DNA of 64,000 bases, taken from the NCBI GenBank assembly GCA_040769385.1, contig JAXGLD010000007.1, positions 1 to 64,000 on the forward strand, given 5' to 3'. This DNA comes from PHAA01 sp022706565. GTDB taxonomy: Bacteria; Bacillota; Syntrophomonadia; Syntrophomonadales; Syntrophomonadaceae. Numbering within the stretch: position 1 is the stretch's first letter; each line of letters opens with the position of its first letter. This document shows positions 16,787 to 25,252 of the stretch, in pieces. The notes under the pieces are model-generated. The model worked only from the letters and a program-made list of their open reading frames with translations, ran no database searches and was not told where the DNA came from. A program made the translations under genes and the position numbers.

Positions 16787-17917
16787 TTGGATTTTTATCT
16801 TAGCGAAGAACAAGAACTTATCCGCAGTGCCATGAGGGAGTTCGCCGAGGAGCACGTTGCTCCTATCGCTCAGGAAATCGATGAATCCAGCCGTTGGCCA
16901 GCTGATCTGTATGTCAAATTGGGTGAAAAAGGATGGATGGGAATGCCCTTCCCCGAGGAGTATGGGGGATCTGGAGCCGACTATGTCAGTTATGCAGGCG
17001 CCATCGAGGAGTTGGCTCAGGTCTGCGCGGCGACCGCATTCAATGTTTCCGTACACACCGGTGTAGCTTGCATGTGTATCAATAATTTCGGCACCGAAGA
17101 GCAAAAGAAAAAATACCTGACTCCCCTGGCCAAAGGTAAGATCGGGGCCTTCGCTATAACCGAACCCTCCGCCGGTACCGATGTGGGCGGGGCTCTCACC
17201 AACGCTGTGCTAGACGGTGAGGAGTACGTGATTAACGGCAGCAAGACCTTCTGCACCAATGGCCCGGTGGCCGATACCTATATAGTATTCGCCTGGACCA
17301 ACAAGGAAAAGGGCGAGATGAGCTGCTTCATCATCCCACGGGGTACGCCTGGTATGCAGATTGGCCAGAAGATTGAGAAAATGGGGATGCGTTCCTCCCA
17401 GACTTCCGATCTCTATTTCAAGGATTGCCGAATTCCCAAGGAAAACATCATAGGCAAGGAAGGCCAGGGGTTGAAGATTGCTATGAACGGGTTTGACCAT
17501 GGCCGGGTAGGCATCGCCGCACAAGCGGTGGGTATTGCTCAGGCGGCCTTGAATGAAGCCATAGCCTACTCCAAGCAGAGGGTTCAATTCAATAAGCCTA
17601 TCGCCAAACAGCAACAAATCCAGTTCTGGATTGCCGACATGGTGACCGAGGTGCAAGCGGCCCGTTTGCTGACTCTGCAGGCAGCCTGGCTCAAGGACCA
17701 GGGCAAGCCTTTCTCAAAGGAAGCGGCTATGGCCAAGCTATATGCCTCTGAACTGGCGGTGCGGGTCACCAACAAGGCGGTCCAGATTCATGGCGGCTAT
17801 GGTTACTGTAAGGGAATAAAGGTGGAACGCCTCTATCGCGACGCCAAAATAACTGAGATTTATGAAGGCACTTCCGAAGCGATGCGGATGGTGATCGGGG
17901 GCAGCGCCCTGCGTTAA
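16787..17917 (+). CDS. Acyl-CoA dehydrogenase (short-chain, Bcd-like)
   Basis: 376 residues, a full-length FAD-dependent acyl-CoA dehydrogenase. It contains AFAITEPSAGTD (flavin/substrate loop, about 123-134), NGSKTFCTNG, GFDHGRVGIAAQA, IHGGYGYCKG and the C-terminal IYEGTSEAMRMVIGG, where Glu is the catalytic base of butyryl-CoA-type enzymes. It oxidises acyl-CoA to enoyl-CoA and passes electrons to ETF. The TTG start has GGAGGG nine bases before it. It stands alone: no etfAB, thiolase or crotonase is adjacent. A promoter with two palindromes precedes it, and a dispersed palindromic repeat follows its stop by 20 bp. Confidence 0.92.
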   Translation: MDFYLSEEQELIRSAMREFAEEHVAPIAQEIDESSRWPADLYVKLGEKGWMGMPFPEEYGGSGADYVSYAGAIEELAQVCAATAFNVSVHTGVACMCINNFGTEEQKKKYLTPLAKGKIGAFAITEPSAGTDVGGALTNAVLDGEEYVINGSKTFCTNGPVADTYIVFAWTNKEKGEMSCFIIPRGTPGMQIGQKIEKMGMRSSQTSDLYFKDCRIPKENIIGKEGQGLKIAMNGFDHGRVGIAAQAVGIAQAALNEAIAYSKQRVQFNKPIAKQQQIQFWIADMVTEVQAARLLTLQAAWLKDQGKPFSKEAAMAKLYASELAVRVTNKAVQIHGGYGYCKGIKVERLYRDAKITEIYEGTSEAMRMVIGGSALR

Positions 17918-17937
17918 AGATCGAAGACGCTTGAATG

Positions 17938-17998
17938 GTATGCATAATATACTGGCGGACGTTAAGCAGCAGCGCGGAAGCCAGTATATTTATGTATG
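17938..17998 (+). repeat. Dispersed palindromic intergenic repeat, copy 1
   Basis: GTATGCATAATATACTGGC (17938-17956) and GCCAGTATATTTATGTAT (17980-17997) form a long hairpin around a conserved loop containing GGCGGACGTTAAG. The same element occurs in reverse orientation at 58839-58901 (about 85% identical by eye). Both copies follow the end of a plus-strand gene. Confidence 0.85.
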
Positions 17999-18082
17999 AC
18001 GCATATCGGCAAAATGGAATTTTCCAGTGGGCACCCTGCTCTGTAGGCGAACCAGAATTCCAGAATACGAGGATCAAGTTTA

Positions 18083-18119
18083 GGCCAGACCTACCCCTAC
18101 TTGCGGGGGCAGATCTGGC
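18083..18119. repeat. Intergenic hairpin (nested)
   Basis: GGCCAGA/TCTGGCC arms enclose a second CCCC/GGGG stem with loop TACTTGC. The 13-mer TACTTGCGGGGGC is shared with 44376-44388 after mntP. No T-tract follows on either strand, so it is not a standard terminator. Confidence 0.5.
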
Positions 18120-18144
18120 CACTATAATTATTCTTCTTATTTCC

Positions 18145-18366
18145 CTACTCCACCGGGCGGCATTCGTTTATCCCCACCGTGAAGAATGTGGCCGAAACCT
18201 GTTCGTTCCAAACGATGAACCGCCGCGCCTCCTCAGCATACGCGTAACCATAAACATCAAGCACTGTTTTGGGAGGTATGAAGATGGTCTTGGTTACCAG
18301 CATATCACGCTCGAGCTTCTTGATGATTACCTCTGTCCGACCTACTGTCGCAACTTTGAATAACAC
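18145..18366 (-). CDS. Small hypothetical protein (73 residues)
   Basis: A GTG start at 18366 with AAAGGTGG six bases upstream. It reads MLFKVATVGRTEVIIKKLER and continues with FIPPKTVLDVYGYAYAEEAR and a beta-rich C-terminus. The mix of charged and hydrophobic residues and the ribosome binding site suggest a real gene. The family was not recognised. It lies 70 bp downstream of the copper-amine-oxidase-N gene on the same strand and may share its transcript. Confidence 0.5.
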   Translation of the reverse strand: MLFKVATVGRTEVIIKKLERDMLVTKTIFIPPKTVLDVYGYAYAEEARRFIVWNEQVSATFFTVGINECRPVE

Positions 18367-18435
18367 GATAACCGCCACCTTTCACATCGATCCTCATCAC
18401 TAGACACGGGACATAGATATCAGTACTGTTTGCAA

Positions 18436-19752
18436 TCACCACATGGCGGTCAGAATTCCGTCATCAAAGAAGAAAACCGAATCCACATATTCGTATTCAT
18501 AGACCCATAACTCGAACTGGGAGAACCTGGTCTTGGTGGGGGTGATTATATCAGCTTTCCTAAGGGTCTGGACCAGCAGCATCTGGTCGGTCATGCCGGC
18601 CCACGGTGTCTCCCCTCTCAGCTTGGTCCAGGTTTCCGCAGACCAATTGAACATGGAACGCGGATCCTTGTCAAGCACCGCGTACACCGTCTTATTGTCC
18701 GGTTGGAGCAGGGCTCCCAGTAAATCAAATACCGGTATCAATCCGCTGTACTGATCATTAATGGTGACTTTGAAGATGGCATCGGTGTTCTTGATGACCA
18801 TGCCATCGGTCAGCGTTTTGTCTTTGATGTTGATCAGTTCGGGATTGGATGCTGCCCCCATGCTTCGCCAGGTATCCAGATCAAAAAATTGTTCACTGAT
18901 GTTTACCTTGACATAGTTGCCGGTATAGTTGCTGTCCGATAATACCCCGGTCTTAAGCGGAGCAAAGCTGACGGGATCATAAAAGAGGCTGTTGTTGTTG
19001 GGGCCAGTTACCAAACTGAGGTCGATCCAGTAGGTTCGACCGCTGAAAGGTGACTGCTGGAACCAGCCAGTGCCATAACGAGCTATGTCAAAATCAGCCA
19101 CGTTAGGCACCAATCGTCCATCGGCGCTATACAGGGTAACGAATTTAACCTCGTGGTTTTTGCCCGTGTAACGAATATCGGCAGTCTTGACCCCATTAAT
19201 ATACTTGGCTTCATACTCTTTATAAGGCTCCACCCTTTCGAAGCCATCATAACGCCATTCTTCGATGTCGGAACGACTGATAAGGATGAGGTTGGAATCA
19301 CCTACCCAGACTACGTTATATCCCAGTGCCTCGGACAGGAAACGCAGCGGGATCATGGTCCTTCCGTTTATGATCGAGGCCGGAACCTCAAGAGTCTTGG
19401 CCTGGCCATCAACCAGAGCCTGGTCGCTGCCTATTGTAAAAGATATGGTCGTGTCGTCGCTGGTCCCGGTAGCCGTGCGGGTCTCCTCATCCCAGTGAAT
19501 GGTGAGTCCCAGAGTGGAGAATATGGTTCCCATCGGCACCAGGGTCCGGCCATTGACTATCTGAGGATTGGTGTCGAACACTAGTTGCTCCCCGTCGATA
19601 TTGACCCTGATATAGGGGTATTTCTGGTAATCCACATTTTCGAACACCCTGGTTTCGCCGGCTTCTTGTGCAGATATGTACGGCGCCGGAACCATTACCA
19701 AACCTATCAACGCAATTATGGATATGATTAGTGCCAGGCTTCTGTTGAACAT
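18436..19752 (-). CDS. Secreted protein with copper amine oxidase N-terminal (stalk) domain
   Basis: 438 residues. A signal peptide (about 1-28) is followed by a Cu_amine_oxidN1 domain (about 50-165) showing INGRTLVPMGTIFSTLG and IINGRTMIPLRFLSEALGY, the paired repeats of this domain. In Clostridia it is a common exported, non-catalytic stalk domain and is not a copper oxidase. The remaining 270 residues are unassigned and beta-rich, with many Tyr/Trp. It is probably a cell-envelope protein. AAAGGAGGGA stands before the ATG. Confidence 0.8.
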   Translation of the reverse strand: MFNRSLALIISIIALIGLVMVPAPYISAQEAGETRVFENVDYQKYPYIRVNIDGEQLVFDTNPQIVNGRTLVPMGTIFSTLGLTIHWDEETRTATGTSDDTTISFTIGSDQALVDGQAKTLEVPASIINGRTMIPLRFLSEALGYNVVWVGDSNLILISRSDIEEWRYDGFERVEPYKEYEAKYINGVKTADIRYTGKNHEVKFVTLYSADGRLVPNVADFDIARYGTGWFQQSPFSGRTYWIDLSLVTGPNNNSLFYDPVSFAPLKTGVLSDSNYTGNYVKVNISEQFFDLDTWRSMGAASNPELINIKDKTLTDGMVIKNTDAIFKVTINDQYSGLIPVFDLLGALLQPDNKTVYAVLDKDPRSMFNWSAETWTKLRGETPWAGMTDQMLLVQTLRKADIITPTKTRFSQFELWVYEYEYVDSVFFFDDGILTAMW

Positions 19753-20193
19753 CCTATCCCTCCTTTAAATATTTGCCCTTCCAACTGGAAAGGCAAAGGG
19801 CCGCTACTCTTCCTGTCCTGTCCTGGTTGTAACCAATCCATTACGGCAGCAAATGAAACGACCCCATCGACTGAAAAAATATGACAACTTGTGTAATCCT
19901 ATTTTAACATATTCTACAAATAATTCCTTCGGCTATGGCTGTAATGCTGTCAGTCGAACAAAGTTAAGAATCCGGGGAGATAATAATGGAAAAGAGAAGC
20001 GATAGCGAACTGGTCAGTCCATAGCCCACGAAATTGTCTCCTGACCAGTAAAAAGACAGGATATGGGCCCCAATATAAATGAGTAGAAATTCGAATAGGT
20101 GCGATGTATACTGTATCAATACCAAATTCTCTTAAGACTTGGAGACTGTCTGCTGGGGCGGACTTAAATAAACAAATAGGCGGGATACAAGCA
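19753..20193. other. Long intergenic region before trkA
   Basis: A 12-codon ORF (19987-20025, ATGGAAAAGAGAAGC...) with GGGGAGA upstream is a possible leader peptide. An inverted repeat, ACTGGTCAG (20009-20017) / CTGACCAGT (20041-20049), overlaps its end. I looked for a c-di-AMP (ydaO-type) aptamer, expected before potassium genes, and did not find its conserved sequence. Confidence 0.35.
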
Positions 20194-21546
20194 ATGAAAG
20201 TAATCATTGTGGGGGCCGGTAAAGTGGGATTCAGCATGGCTCAGCTGTTGTCGGCCGAGAATCACGATGTGACAGTTATCGAACCCTCCTCGGAGCGGGC
20301 TCAGATTATGGAGAATGCTCTGGATATCCAGGTTATCACCGGTAGCGGTTCGTCCGTAGCGGACCTCAAAGCAGCCGGCGTGGACCAAGCTGATATGCTG
20401 CTGGCGGTCACGGAAATGGATGAACTAAATATGGTCTCCTGCATGCTGGCCAAGCAATACGGTACCAAGACCACTGTAGCTCGGGTCCGCAATCCAGAAT
20501 ACCTGGAGATCAAGGATCTGTCCTTCAACCAGAGGATGGGAATTGACCTGATAATAAACCCGGAGCGGGTAACCGCCCGTGAGATCGCTGCCATTATTCG
20601 TAATCCGGAGGCCTTGAATGTTGAGTTCTATGCTGATTACAAGATCAAATTGCTGGAACTGGAAGTGAAGCCGGCCTCTCCCATTGCCAACAAGAGGTTG
20701 TGCGATTTGGACTCCTCTCTTCCTTATAATATTGTCGCCATTGTCCGCAGCCACACCATCCTGGTACCCAGTGGTCAGGATGTATTGCTGCCCGGTGATC
20801 ACATTCACCTGATGGCCCGCGCTGCGGATATGAAGGCGGTGGAAAGCCTGCTGGGGTTCCATTCCCATAAAGTAGAACATGTGACCATATTGGGAGGAGG
20901 CCGGACGGGTTTCTACCTGGCTCGCATCCTGGAAGACGATATGCCGTCAGTCCATATCAAGATAATCGAAAAAAACCTGGCCCGGGCCCAGAAAATATCG
21001 CAGCGTTTGAAGCGCACCCTGGTGATTCATGGTGACGGCAGCGATTCAGAGTTGTTACAAGAAGAGAGTATCGGCGCTTCAAATGTGGTGGCGGCTATTA
21101 CCGATGATGACAAGGTGAATCTGCTGTGTGCGCTGATTGCCAGGAATCTTGGAGTTAAAAAGACCATTTGTCAGGTAAAACGCAACGAAATTCTTCCCCT
21201 GGCTGAACAGATCGGTCTCGATACTATACTAAACCCCCGCCAGCTCACCGCCGGGGCGATACTCAAGTATATGCGGGTGGGAAACATCATCTCGGTTACC
21301 CTGTTCGGTGAACGGGCCGAAATGCTGGAACTGAGTGCTCAACCAGGGGCAATCGTGCTGAGCAAACCGCTTAAGGATCTCAATTTCCCTAAAGGCTCCA
21401 TGATCGGAGCAGTACTGCGTGATGATCAGGTCATCATCCCTGATGGCAACTTCCAGATCGCGGCCAATGATCGTCTGTTGGTCTTTTCGCTGGAGAAAGG
21501 TATCCACAAGATCGAAAAACTTTTCCGGGGCGGAGGTAAATTTTGA
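20194..21546 (+). CDS. trkA: Trk potassium uptake regulator TrkA
   Basis: 450 residues with two RCK modules: RCK_N/RCK_C 1 starting MKVIIVGAGKVGFSMAQLLS and RCK_N/RCK_C 2 starting at about residue 230 with HVTILGGGRTGFYLARILE. Both keep the Rossmann GxGxxG and the acidic residue after beta-2 (IEPSSE, IEKN), so they should bind NAD(H)/ATP. It is a cytoplasmic ring that gates TrkH. ATG 20194 gives the normal TrkA length; an upstream in-frame ATG at 20104 would add 30 residues not typical for the family. The stop overlaps the trkH start. Confidence 0.95.
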   Translation: MKVIIVGAGKVGFSMAQLLSAENHDVTVIEPSSERAQIMENALDIQVITGSGSSVADLKAAGVDQADMLLAVTEMDELNMVSCMLAKQYGTKTTVARVRNPEYLEIKDLSFNQRMGIDLIINPERVTAREIAAIIRNPEALNVEFYADYKIKLLELEVKPASPIANKRLCDLDSSLPYNIVAIVRSHTILVPSGQDVLLPGDHIHLMARAADMKAVESLLGFHSHKVEHVTILGGGRTGFYLARILEDDMPSVHIKIIEKNLARAQKISQRLKRTLVIHGDGSDSELLQEESIGASNVVAAITDDDKVNLLCALIARNLGVKKTICQVKRNEILPLAEQIGLDTILNPRQLTAGAILKYMRVGNIISVTLFGERAEMLELSAQPGAIVLSKPLKDLNFPKGSMIGAVLRDDQVIIPDGNFQIAANDRLLVFSLEKGIHKIEKLFRGGGKF

Positions 21547-22994
21547 TTAGGCCAGCGGTTGTCCTGGGCTACCTGGGACGGATAATCCTTATCATCGGCA
21601 TCGCTATGCTAAGCTGCCTGACCTGGTCGGTGCCCTATCAGGAACCAGAGACCATCCCGATTCTGTTGGCGGCAGCAATTACCATAGGGTGCGGGTTGCT
21701 ATTGTACCTCTCCTTTTCCAAGAGCAGTCCGATAAACTTCCGGGAGGGCTTTTTGCTGGTAAGCCTGGCTTGGATCGTGGCCTCTGTTTTTGGTTCCCTG
21801 CCCTACATGTTTTCCGGTTATCTGCCCTCGTTTTTTGATGCTTTTTTTGAGACCGTGTCCGGATTTACCACCACCGGTGCCAGCGTCGTCAGCGATGTGG
21901 AGTCCTGGCCTAAAGGACTTTTATACTGGCGATGTCTGACCCAATGGCTGGGCGGAATGGGGATAATAGCTCTTTTTGTGGCAGTTATCAATACCCTGGG
22001 CTCACGGGCCAAACAACTGTTTAAGGCTGAGGTTCCCGGTCCGGTTTCCGACATATTGAGTCCGCGGATAAGGGAGAATGCTCGGATATTGTGGATCACC
22101 TACCTGGTCCTGAGTATATTGTGCGCCACCGCCTATTATATCTTCGGTATGGACGCTTTCGACGCTATTTGCCATACCTTTACGACCTTGTCGACCGGTG
22201 GATTTTCTACCAAGAATAGCAGCATCGGTTTCTTCACCAATCCGTGGCTGCAATGGTCGGTGATCCTGTTCATGTTTCTGGGCGGGGTCAATTTTGCCCT
22301 CCATTTCTTTTGTTTCAAGAAGCGCAATCCTTTGGTCTATTTGAAAAACGCCGAGTTCCGATTATACAGCCTTATCATCATCGTGGCTTCCCTGCTGGTC
22401 TTTGTGAATCTTCAGGATAAATGGGCGGTGGCCGGTATTGAGGGAACCCTGCGGGCTGCCATCTTTCAAATAGTCTCCCTCATTACCACTACCGGTTTTG
22501 CCACCACTGATTTTAATATATGGCCTCCCCTCTCCCTGGCCTTGCTGTTGACAATGATGTTCATAGGCGGGTGCTCCGGGTCCACCGCCGGTAGTATCAA
22601 GCCGGGCCGATACCTTATCATAGGAAACCGCACCCTGATAGAGCTGAAAAAGATGGTGCACCCCAAAGCAGTATTCCCCCTGCGGTACGGCGGGATGATG
22701 GTAAGGGAAGACCTGCTCATCAACGTGTTGCAGTTCTTCTTCCTTTATATGGCTTTTGCCCTTCTTGGCACCTTGATCATGGCTTCCCTGGGTCTGGATT
22801 TCCTAAGCGCTTTCTCCGCCACCGCTACAAGTCTGGGCAACTGCGGTCCGGGCCTGGGATTGGTAGGACCCATGTCCAATTTCAGTTTTCTTCCCGATGC
22901 CGGCAAGTTTACTTTGAGCATATTAATGCTGGTCGGCCGCCTGGAGATTTATCCGATTCTGGTTTTGTTCCTGCCTTCCTTCTGGCATGAGTAA
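21543..22994 (+). CDS. trkH: Trk potassium transporter membrane subunit TrkH
   Basis: 483 residues, a four-fold M1-P-M2 potassium translocating subunit. The four selectivity-filter loops are visible: VSGFTTTGAS, TFTTLSTGGFSTKN, LITTTGFATTDFN and ATATSLGNCGPGLG. The first half of the last loop (GNCGPG) keeps the Gly needed for K+ coordination. The TTG start overlaps the TGA of trkA (TTGA), and GGAGGT stands before it. With TrkA it forms a complete uptake system. Confidence 0.95.
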   Translation: MIRPAVVLGYLGRIILIIGIAMLSCLTWSVPYQEPETIPILLAAAITIGCGLLLYLSFSKSSPINFREGFLLVSLAWIVASVFGSLPYMFSGYLPSFFDAFFETVSGFTTTGASVVSDVESWPKGLLYWRCLTQWLGGMGIIALFVAVINTLGSRAKQLFKAEVPGPVSDILSPRIRENARILWITYLVLSILCATAYYIFGMDAFDAICHTFTTLSTGGFSTKNSSIGFFTNPWLQWSVILFMFLGGVNFALHFFCFKKRNPLVYLKNAEFRLYSLIIIVASLLVFVNLQDKWAVAGIEGTLRAAIFQIVSLITTTGFATTDFNIWPPLSLALLLTMMFIGGCSGSTAGSIKPGRYLIIGNRTLIELKKMVHPKAVFPLRYGGMMVREDLLINVLQFFFLYMAFALLGTLIMASLGLDFLSAFSATATSLGNCGPGLGLVGPMSNFSFLPDAGKFTLSILMLVGRLEIYPILVLFLPSFWHE

Positions 22995-23022
22995 GGAATG
23001 AATAGTGCTTGTCTTTATTATT

Positions 23023-23451
23023 TTAATGAAGTTTTGATGCCCAGGTCCTGATATCCGGCAGGGCCTCCTCAGTTACCTCTCCATCCCATTTGAACCCGGG
23101 CGCCATGATTTCGGCATTCAGCTCCAAGACCTTTTCTTCCAGAATATCGACAGCGGCACAAAATTCGTCCCAGGAACTGTCCCCTGTCCCAAAGACCGCT
23201 ACCCGCTTGCCCTTCAAATCCACCTCGTCCATGCTGTCGTAAAATTCTTGAAAGTCCTCCTGCAACTGGCCGTCGTACCATGTCGATGATCCCAATAACA
23301 ATACGTCGTTAGTTGTCATGTCCCTGGGTTCAGCATCGGTAACGTCCAACAAAGTCACGTCGAAACGCGTTTTCAGTTCCTGGGCCAGGACTTGGGCGAT
23401 TTTTTCGGTATTCCCCGTCGAAGATCCGTAAATTATCAATGCTTTCTCCAA
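23023..23451 (-). CDS. Flavodoxin
   Basis: 142 residues, a short-chain flavodoxin. The FMN phosphate loop is YGSSTGNTEKIA (residues 8-19). The isoalloxazine-binding loops are GSSTWYDGQLQEDF (Trp/Tyr sandwich) and FGTGDSSWDEFC. It is acidic, as expected for an electron carrier that replaces ferredoxin under iron limitation. The TTG start has AGGAGGTG seven bases upstream. It converges with trkH and shares its upstream region with the divergent ABC operon. Confidence 0.93.
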   Translation of the reverse strand: MEKALIIYGSSTGNTEKIAQVLAQELKTRFDVTLLDVTDAEPRDMTTNDVLLLGSSTWYDGQLQEDFQEFYDSMDEVDLKGKRVAVFGTGDSSWDEFCAAVDILEEKVLELNAEIMAPGFKWDGEVTEEALPDIRTWASKLH

Positions 23452-23500
23452 TTTTGCACCTCCTAGATTATTCAGACTACCAATTCATTAGTAGGGTGTT

Positions 23501-23581
23501 CGCGGAAGCCTGGTTATATTCCCGTGCCAAATTTTGGCCCAGCCAGTGAGGGAAGGCTTACTCACTGAATGCGGTCCGCCG
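23501..23581 (+). promoter_or_regulatory. Structured leader of unknown class before NMT1-type ABC operon
   Basis: Several nested pairings are visible in 81 bases: CGCGGA (23501-23506) with TCCGCCG (23575-23581); AAGCC (23506-23510) with GGCTT (23555-23559); the hairpin GCCAAATTTTGGC (23526-23538); and CAGTGAG (23544-23550) with CTCACTG (23561-23567), which competes with the AAGCC pairing. It ends 39 bp before the ATPase start. I could not match it to TPP, cobalamin, guanidine, ZTP or SAM aptamers. Confidence 0.4.
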
Positions 23582-23619
23582 GAATACCATATTAGAAATG
23601 GATACTTGAGGGTGATATA

Positions 23620-24387
23620 TTGAACTCCGTTGTTGAGATCAACGATCTAAATATGACTTACCAATCCCCCAATGGTGAGGTCCATGCTTTGGACAACATA
23701 AGCTTTTCCGTCACTGACGGTGAATTCATAGCGATCGTTGGCCCCAGCGGCTGTGGCAAGTCAACTTTATTATCCATTCTTTCCGGGTTGCTGCCGCCTA
23801 CTTCTGGTCAGGTCTTGCTTTATGGAGAACCAATTAACGGCCCATCCAAGAAGACCGGCTATATGCTGCAAAAGGACCATCTGTTCGAATGGAGGTCCAT
23901 ACTTAAGAACATTCTGCTGGGGGTGGAGATTCAAAAAGCTCTTACTCCGGAGGTGGAAAAAAGGGCCATCCAATTTCTGCAGACGTATGGCCTGTATGAA
24001 TTTCGCAATAAATATCCGGAACAACTGTCAGGAGGAATGCGGCAGAGAGCCGCCTTAATCCGCACCTTGGTAACCGATCCGCAGATACTCCTGCTGGATG
24101 AAGCTTTTTCGGCTTTGGATTACCAAACCCGACTGGTCGTAAATGAAGATATCTATAAAATAATCAAGAAGGAAAACAAAACCGCCATCCTGGTCACCCA
24201 TGACATTGCAGAGGCCATCAGTATGGCTGACCGGGTGATCGTTCTTTCTCAGCGGCCGGGCACCGTTAAGCAGATTTATGATATCCAGCTATCCTGCGAA
24301 CTTAGAACGCCTTTGCACTGCCGGGAAGCCCCCGAATTCAGATATTATTTCCAGAAGATATGGAGGGAGTTGGATATCCATGTATAA
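23620..24387 (+). CDS. ABC transporter ATP-binding protein (SsuB/TauB/ThiZ type)
   Basis: 255 residues. Walker A GPSGCGKST (about 43-51), Q-loop LQKDHLFEWRS, signature LSGGMRQRAALIRTL, Walker B LLLDEAFSALD and H-loop VTHD are all intact. It energises import of a small organic substrate taken up by an NMT1/SsuA-type binding protein. The TTG start has GAGGGTGA upstream. The downstream permease overlaps it by 8 bp. The operon order is ATPase-permease-binding protein. The substrate may be a sulfonate, pyrimidine or similar; not decidable here. Confidence 0.9.
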   Translation: MNSVVEINDLNMTYQSPNGEVHALDNISFSVTDGEFIAIVGPSGCGKSTLLSILSGLLPPTSGQVLLYGEPINGPSKKTGYMLQKDHLFEWRSILKNILLGVEIQKALTPEVEKRAIQFLQTYGLYEFRNKYPEQLSGGMRQRAALIRTLVTDPQILLLDEAFSALDYQTRLVVNEDIYKIIKKENKTAILVTHDIAEAISMADRVIVLSQRPGTVKQIYDIQLSCELRTPLHCREAPEFRYYFQKIWRELDIHV

Positions 24388-25252
24388 TCCAGCCCTGGCA
24401 TCATCGCCGCCCAAACAGCAGGTTAAGCCCATTTCGGCTGCCCATAAACGTTACCTGCAAGATCTAAGGCGTCACCGGGTATTAGTCCGAGCTACCCAAT
24501 TGATGATTCTGGTGCTGATATTTGCCTTATGGGAAATTTTAGCCCGAGCATCAATAATCGATCCCTTTATAACCAGCCAACCTTCCCGGATCCTGCGAAC
24601 CATTACGACGTTGTACCAGGAAGGGGCGCTGTTCAACCATATAGGCATTACCTGTCTGGAGACCATTATAGGTTTTGTGTTGGGGACCATCATCGGTGTG
24701 GGATGCGCCATATTGTTATGGTGGTCGAAGTTCTTATCGGAGGTTTCCGAGCCTTATCTGGTAGTCCTCAACAGCCTGCCCAAAATTGCCTTGGGACCAA
24801 TATTTATTGTCTGGATCGGAGCCGGGCCGACGGCCATTATCGTCATGACTCTAGCCATCTCCCTGATCGTAACCATCCTGGAGGTACTGAGTGGCTTTCT
24901 GGGGGTAGACAAGGAAAAGGTTAAGCTGGTTCAGATTTTCGGCGGCAGCAAGTTCCAAATACTGACCAAGGTATTGTTACCCGCTTCTTTCCCTAACATA
25001 ATCAACGCTTTGAAGGTCAATGTAGGGTTGTCCTGGGTGGGTGTCATAGTTGGTGAGTTCCTGGTTTCCAGGGCTGGACTGGGCTACCTTATTGTTTACG
25101 GCGGGCAGGTTTTCAAACTCGACTTGGTTATGACCAGCGTGGTTATCCTCGCGATAGCCGCCACCATTATGTACAAAGGAGTTGTCCAGTTCGAGCAGTT
25201 TGTTCTGAGTAAAACTGGTTTAAAACAGAGAGAGGAGAAGAATCTGATATGA
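24380..25252 (+). CDS. ABC transporter permease (SsuC/TauC/ThiX type)
   Basis: 290 residues, a BPD_transp_1 permease with about six membrane helices after a 50-residue cytoplasmic N-terminus. The EAA loop reads KLVQIFGGSKFQILTKVLLP (about 180), the contact site for the ATPase. ATG 24380 lies within the end of the ATPase gene, and GGAGGG precedes it. It overlaps the next gene by 4 bp, so the three-gene operon is tightly coupled. Confidence 0.9.
   Translation: MYNPALASSPPKQQVKPISAAHKRYLQDLRRHRVLVRATQLMILVLIFALWEILARASIIDPFITSQPSRILRTITTLYQEGALFNHIGITCLETIIGFVLGTIIGVGCAILLWWSKFLSEVSEPYLVVLNSLPKIALGPIFIVWIGAGPTAIIVMTLAISLIVTILEVLSGFLGVDKEKVKLVQIFGGSKFQILTKVLLPASFPNIINALKVNVGLSWVGVIVGEFLVSRAGLGYLIVYGGQVFKLDLVMTSVVILAIAATIMYKGVVQFEQFVLSKTGLKQREEKNLI

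Noticed and set aside
23501..23581. Cobalamin or TPP riboswitch before the NMT1-type operon
   Set aside because: Neither the B12 box (GCCACTG with its partners) nor the TPP CUGAGA and ACCUGA motifs are present.
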